From an uncultured Akkermansia sp. (GTDB lineage: Bacteria > Verrucomicrobiota > Verrucomicrobiia > Verrucomicrobiales > Akkermansiaceae), in contig URLZ01000035.1 of the NCBI GenBank assembly GCA_900548895.1, positions 1-25,421 of the forward strand: a DNA stretch of 25,421 bases. The letters are read 5' to 3'. Shown in pieces: positions 21,856 through 25,421 of the stretch (position 1 is the first letter of the stretch; each line of letters starts with the position of its first letter). The position numbers were made by a program, and so were the translations under genes. The notes under the pieces are model-generated. The model saw only the letters and a program-made list of their open reading frames with translations. It had not been told where the DNA came from and made no database searches.

Positions 21856-22208
21856 GAAGTGTGAAGAGGTAATGAGAGCCGGAGGCGGGTGCTTGGAGGC
21901 TCAGGCGGGCGGAATCGCTCAGGAGAGGCATCGGCGGGACAGATCAGCCATGAATCAGGCCATGAAAGCTTCGATGCGGAGCACGGGAGGGGACCATCGA
22001 ACCCGCCGAGGGCGGGACTGTCTGCGGCGAGCTTCGGCGTTGCACGAGCCGAGGCCTTGCGTTCGGCGGCGGAAGGCTCTCCGCTGTGATGTCCGAGTGC
22101 TCCGAATGAAACCGGACCGACCCGAGACCGAGCAACACAGACTCGAGGAGCAGCGCGAGTCCCGACGATGCGTGGGCGGGTTAATCAGCCGAATCGGGGA
22201 GGCGAAAC
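21856..22208. other. 353-bp gap between the substrate-binding protein and the anchored protein genes
   Basis: No gene or RNA is supportable here. Two small hairpins occur: 22002-22016 (CCCGCC-GAG-GGCGGG, 6 bp) and 22031-22055 (8 bp with one wobble). On the minus strand they lie after the substrate-binding protein gene, but neither is followed by a T run, so a terminator is doubtful. The sequence just before the next gene is C-rich and G-poor. Confidence 0.5.
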
Positions 22209-23228
22209 TCAGCGGCCTGCGGGGGCATTCGCCGGGCGGCCGGACTGTCGGCCCGCTGCCGCCTTGCGCTCCTGCTCCAGTTCGCGGCGAGCCTGCACCT
22301 CGGCTTTCTTCTGAAGCTCCATGAGCAGCTCGCCGATGTTTTCGTCCTTCGGAGCGCTGGCCGCTTTCTTCTTGCTGTCTCCGAGGCCGGCCGCGACGGC
22401 GCCGATGTTATAAGTCATCTGCTGCTTGTAGGTGGGCATGTCCGGGGCAATGCCGTCCATGACCAGCGAGAGGGTGGCGGCTCCCAGCTGCGAGGCGATG
22501 ACCTGCATGTTGCGGGGTGAGCCGTTGTACTCGGTGAAGAGGCAGCGAACCTTGAGGCGGCGCAGCTCGGCCATCAGGCGGGCCAGCGTGGCGGGGTCTC
22601 CCTGACTCTCGGCAGCCACGCCCTGAATCGACATGGGCGTGAGGCGGAAGGCCTCGCAGAAATGGCACATGGCCGCGTGCTCCGTGACGAGCACGCGCTG
22701 CTCAGGCTTGAGCTTGCCGAGCAGAATGCGCCCCATGAGCAGCAGTGAGTCCATCTCCTCCGCATAGGCCTTCTGGCGCTTGGTGTAGTAGGCTTCGTTG
22801 GTCGGGTCGATGGCCACGAGCTCCTCCAGCAGGGTGCGGGAGGCACGCTTCATGTTGGCCGGGGAGTTCCACCAGTGCGGGTCGATGGAGTCCGTGCCGG
22901 GCACCTTGACGTCGGGGATGGAGGCGCCGAGCTCCACAAAGCGCGTTTTGGCCGAGATGTTCTGCCGCAGCGAGGGTAGATAGGGCTCCACCCCCTTGCC
23001 GAGGGCGAGCAGTAGCTTGGAGCCGAGGGCAAGCGAGAGCTCGTTGGCCGTCGGCTGAAAGTCGTGGAGGGAAGCGTTCGCCGGGAAGAGGTCGTGGACG
23101 CTGACTTTGTCTCCGCCGATTTCGCGAGCCATGTCGCTGAGAATCGGGTGCAGACTCGAGATTTTGATCGGGCCTGCCTGCACCAGCGCGACGCAGAGCA
23201 GGAGGACGATGCAGAGGAGGCGTTTCAT
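22209..23228 (-). CDS. znuA: Metal ABC transporter substrate-binding protein (ZnuA-like)
   Basis: Periplasmic metal-binding protein, 339 residues. Residues 1-18 are a signal peptide (K-R-L-L-C-I-V core, ending V-Q-A). It has no lipobox-like L-x-G-C, so it should be soluble. Cluster A-1 (ZnuA/TroA) ligands: His55 in S-L-H-D-F-Q-P-T, His118 in D-P-H-W-W-N-S-P, His184 in T-E-H-A-A-M-C-H-F, and Glu233 or Asp258 as the fourth. Three His favour Zn, but Mn-binding relatives exist. Unlike classic ZnuA there is no His-rich loop; instead the C-terminus (about 285-339) is a charged, Lys/Arg/Glu-rich tail that is probably helical. The ATG at 23228 is set by the promoter 7 bp upstream; earlier in-frame starts lie in the promoter. 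Confidence 0.93.
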   Translation of the reverse strand: MKRLLCIVLLLCVALVQAGPIKISSLHPILSDMAREIGGDKVSVHDLFPANASLHDFQPTANELSLALGSKLLLALGKGVEPYLPSLRQNISAKTRFVELGASIPDVKVPGTDSIDPHWWNSPANMKRASRTLLEELVAIDPTNEAYYTKRQKAYAEEMDSLLLMGRILLGKLKPEQRVLVTEHAAMCHFCEAFRLTPMSIQGVAAESQGDPATLARLMAELRRLKVRCLFTEYNGSPRNMQVIASQLGAATLSLVMDGIAPDMPTYKQQMTYNIGAVAAGLGDSKKKAASAPKDENIGELLMELQKKAEVQARRELEQERKAAAGRQSGRPANAPAGR

Positions 23229-23235
23229 GGCGAGC

Positions 23236-23264
23236 ATTATACACCGAGGGTCAAGCCCGGTCAA
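23236..23264 (-). promoter_or_regulatory. Promoter of znuA, consensus and predicted leaderless
   Basis: On the minus strand: TTGACC (23264-23259), 17-bp spacer, perfect TATAAT (23241-23236), then 7 bp to the ATG at 23228. A second TTGACC lies inside the spacer. No palindrome resembling a Zur or MntR operator is evident. Confidence 0.85.
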
Positions 23265-23388
23265 CGCTGCTGACGCAATGCGCTGTATAATTCCCAGCAA
23301 GAAGATAGGACATTGTGCCGGGCCTCGCGCTGCAAGAGGCGAGCACTCTGGACTTGCGCGGGAGCAAACGAAGCGGGGCGGTGCGCCA

Positions 23389-24240
23389 TCACGCTAGCTC
23401 TAGCTCCAGAAGGGCCGCGCGCAGCCGCAGCGCCTGGTGCAGAGGGGCGACGTCGTGCACGCGGTGCAGATCGGCTCCGCGATCCGCGGCCAGCAAGCTC
23501 ATCGCCACCGTGGGCACGGGGCTCGTCTTCACCGCGGCTTCATCCCCCAGTATGCGGCTCATCAGGCTTTTTCTCGAGAGAGCCATGAGGATCGGAAGGT
23601 CGCGCACGCGCAGCTCAGCGAGGCGGCGAATGAGGGTGAGGTTGTGTTCGACGGTTTTGCCGAAGCCGATGCCCGGATCCAGACAGAGGCGGCGCGGGTC
23701 GATGCCCGTCGATTCGGCCAGACGGATGCGCTCCTCAAAAAAGCGGCGCACCTCAGCAATCACGTCGCCGTATTGCGGAGCCTGCTGCATTGTGCGGGGC
23801 TCTCCCTGCATGTGCATGAGGATGATGCCGCAGGGGCGCTCGGCGCAGAGCTGTCGCATGGCCGGGGACGCCAAGCCGGTGATGTCGTTGATGATGTCGG
23901 CCCCTGCATCCAGCGCCTGACGGGCTGTCCCGGCATGGCGCGTGTCGATGGAGAGGAGGAGATCGGGGTGGGCGCGGCGAAGCGCCTCGATGACGGGGAT
24001 GGTGCGAGCGATCTCGGTTTCCGCGCTGATCTCCTCAGCCCCCGGGCGCGTAGATTCGCCGCCGATGTCGATGATGTGCGCGCCCTCAGCGGCAAGTCGT
24101 TCGGCGTGCCGCACCGCCGCCTCGAGTCCGGCGTGCTCTCCTCCGTCGGAAAAAGAGTCGGGCGTCGTGTTGAGGATGCCGAGGATGGCCCCCTCAGACG
24201 GAAGGAGCCAAGGGCCTTTGCGCAGGTGCCAAGTTCTCAT
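23389..24240 (-). CDS. folP: Dihydropteroate synthase
   Basis: Condenses 4-aminobenzoate with dihydropterin pyrophosphate to give dihydropteroate; the target of sulfonamides. It has 283 residues, a normal TIM barrel. Motifs: G-I-L-N-T-T-P-D-S-F-S-D-G-G (21-34), D-I-G-G-E-S-T-R-P-G (58-67), D-I-I-N-D-I-T-G (115-122), D-P-G-I-G-F-G-K-T (188-196), L-S-R-K-S (221-225) and R-V-H-D-V (260-264). It uses the product of the pab genes 6 kb away. The ATG at 24240 fits the family N-terminus; the frame is open to an ATG at 24327, which would add 29 basic residues. No SD and no promoter of the window's usual form is visible before it, so it may be cotranscribed with the Pro/Ala-rich gene upstream. The 250-bp gap between them shows nothing else. 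Confidence 0.96.
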   Translation of the reverse strand: MRTWHLRKGPWLLPSEGAILGILNTTPDSFSDGGEHAGLEAAVRHAERLAAEGAHIIDIGGESTRPGAEEISAETEIARTIPVIEALRRAHPDLLLSIDTRHAGTARQALDAGADIINDITGLASPAMRQLCAERPCGIILMHMQGEPRTMQQAPQYGDVIAEVRRFFEERIRLAESTGIDPRRLCLDPGIGFGKTVEHNLTLIRRLAELRVRDLPILMALSRKSLMSRILGDEAAVKTSPVPTVAMSLLAADRGADLHRVHDVAPLHQALRLRAALLELELA

Positions 24241-24490
24241 GCCTGTATGCGGGTCGGGTTGAAGAGAAAGAGGAGGTCGTTTGGTTTTCCGGCCGCTATT
24301 GCCCCCCTCGTGTCGGATTCTCCGCATGGCGATGGGCCGGGGACAGGCGTCCGAGGGGGCTACGAGCCGCCGAGGTAAGTCGGGCGTCGTTTCAGATGGG
24401 TTTGTCCGGCAACAGACGGGAGCTCGGGGCGAGGAGGGGCGGCAGGGGGGAGCTGCAAGGCTGAATCCGTGCTGGGGTGATGCGGGGGCC

Positions 24491-25421
24491 TCAGGACCTC
24501 TCGCCGCCCTCCGGCGGCAGCGGCACGTAAGGCGCCTTTTGAGTGGCGCTGGCTACGTGACCGGGTGCTATGGTCGAAACCGGTGCAGTCGGGGGGATCG
24601 GTGCAGGCTGGGGGCGTTCGTTGGTCGCGGGAGCGGAAACGGAGGCGGCTGCAAAGGAGGATGCGGGGGTGGGGGTATCTGCCGCAGGCGCTGAGAGAGC
24701 CGAAGCCGTCTGTGCCGCAGATGCCAAGCTCACGGGCTTCGTTTCCGTCTCACTTGTGGCAGCGGGGCGCGGTGCAGAAGCGTCCCCTGCGCCGATGCCA
24801 GAGGCACTTCCGCGAGGCAGCTGCGTTTCCGCGTGCGCCGTGGGGGTGTTGCTCACCGCCGGAGCAGGCGCCACCGAGGAGGCGCCTGCGGCTTCGTCTG
24901 CCGACTTGCTCTCGCTGACGGCCGCATCGTGCTGCTCCGCCTCTTCACGCGCCTCCTTCATGTCACTGAGGGCAGCGCGAATCTCTGCAAAGGTTTCGGT
25001 CGGCGGCAGGGGAACGGTCGGTGTCTGATCCGCGGCTCCGGAGTCCGATGAATCTTCCGCCGGCAGGGCTGCCAGAGCTGCGGCAATCGCACTGTCTCCG
25101 TCGTGCCGGGCAGACGCGTTTTCCCCCGCAGAGGGCGCCGCCTCAGCCGGGGCCGGAGCAGCCGGAGCCGCAACGGCAGGAGCCGGCACGATTTGAGACG
25201 CAGCCGTGGGAGGGATGCGCGTTGCCGCCGTGGCGGGAATGGGGGAAACGGTGGCGGAAGGAAGAGGCGGAGGCGGCGGCACGGGTGAGCGTCGGGATGA
25301 CGTTGCGGGCGCGGACGCCATGGCGGCGCGCGCCGTGGGCGCGGCCTTGGCCGTCGGGGCCGGGGGCGCTGGTCGCGCCGGAGCGTTGAGCGAGGCCGCC
25401 GTGGGCGGCAGCGCCTGTGCA
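24491..25421 (-). CDS. Pro/Ala-rich protein, partial (start beyond right edge)
   Basis: Only the C-terminal 309 residues are in the window; the frame stays open to the last base, so the N-terminus lies outside. The sequence is dominated by Ala, Pro, Ser and Thr and should be largely disordered. A short, more ordered and charged stretch near the middle (T-F-A-E-I-R-A-A-L-S-D-M-K-E-A-R-E-E-A-E) could be a helix. It ends K-A-P-Y-V-P-L-P-P-E-G-G-E-R-S. No domain is recognisable. Coding is supported by the long open frame, its amino acid bias and the absence of a better frame on the other strand. It could be the tail of an envelope, TonB-like or cell division protein; I cannot decide. Confidence 0.7.
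   Translation of the reverse strand, partial: AQALPPTAASLNAPARPAPPAPTAKAAPTARAAMASAPATSSRRSPVPPPPPLPSATVSPIPATAATRIPPTAASQIVPAPAVAAPAAPAPAEAAPSAGENASARHDGDSAIAAALAALPAEDSSDSGAADQTPTVPLPPTETFAEIRAALSDMKEAREEAEQHDAAVSESKSADEAAGASSVAPAPAVSNTPTAHAETQLPRGSASGIGAGDASAPRPAATSETETKPVSLASAAQTASALSAPAADTPTPASSFAAASVSAPATNERPQPAPIPPTAPVSTIAPGHVASATQKAPYVPLPPEGGERS

Noticed and set aside
21990..22020. tRNA T-arm-like GGTTCGATGG on the minus strand
   Set aside because: The flanking bases do not pair as a T stem, and no acceptor, D or anticodon arm can be drawn.

Overview
The window is about 25.4 kb of GC-rich bacterial chromosome. It holds 21 protein genes, one of them cut by the right edge, and no RNA gene, transposon, CRISPR array or defence island that I can recognise. 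The best guess for the source is a Verrucomicrobiota-like bacterium. The clues are a lone prepilin-type protein with a short R-G-F-T-L-I-E leader, Ala/Pro-rich exported proteins, a short Bacteroides-like PabB/PabC pair, and scarce Shine-Dalgarno (SD) sequences. No rRNA or marker gene here proves this.

Layout. At 1-3100 (minus strand) lie a heptamer repeat, an exported FKBP prolyl isomerase with a duplicated N-terminal domain, an unknown 176-residue exported protein and an L,D-transpeptidase-like enzyme. At 3320-10540 (plus) come a 1184-residue SNF2 ATPase, then panC coupled to a LolD-type ABC ATPase, then a ClC channel/antiporter with CBS domains. At 10640-12950 (minus) are a nitroreductase and two exported thioredoxin-like proteins. 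At 13158-15209 (minus) are isochorismate synthase (menF) and an acyl-ACP thioesterase-like protein, separated by seven 11-bp repeats. At 15357-17593, pabA (minus) diverges from pabB-pabC (plus). At 17825-19692 (minus) a prepilin-like gene is followed after 5 bp by DAHP synthase. At 19758-23228 (minus) is a zinc/manganese-type ABC importer (substrate-binding protein, unknown anchored protein, ATPase, permease). At 23389-25421 (minus) are folP and the 3' part of a Pro/Ala-rich protein gene.

How the genes fit together. Many genes lie around chorismate and folate: DAHP synthase makes the first committed shikimate intermediate, MenF takes chorismate towards menaquinone, PabA/B/C make 4-aminobenzoate and FolP uses it. 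PanC makes pantothenate. FKBP, the two thioredoxin-like proteins and the L,D-transpeptidase would act in the cell envelope.

Most notable pattern. Ten sigma70-like promoters can be read, and all ten have a spacer of exactly 17 bp. In seven of them the -10 box ends only 6-9 bp before the start codon, so transcription should begin at or next to the ATG/GTG, giving leaderless mRNAs. This corrects the menF start to a GTG at 14225. A second group, mostly exported proteins, has SD-less leaders very poor in G; one runs 66 nt without a single G. Only pabC has a strong SD sequence. Both patterns are read directly from the sequence; the functional interpretation is inference.
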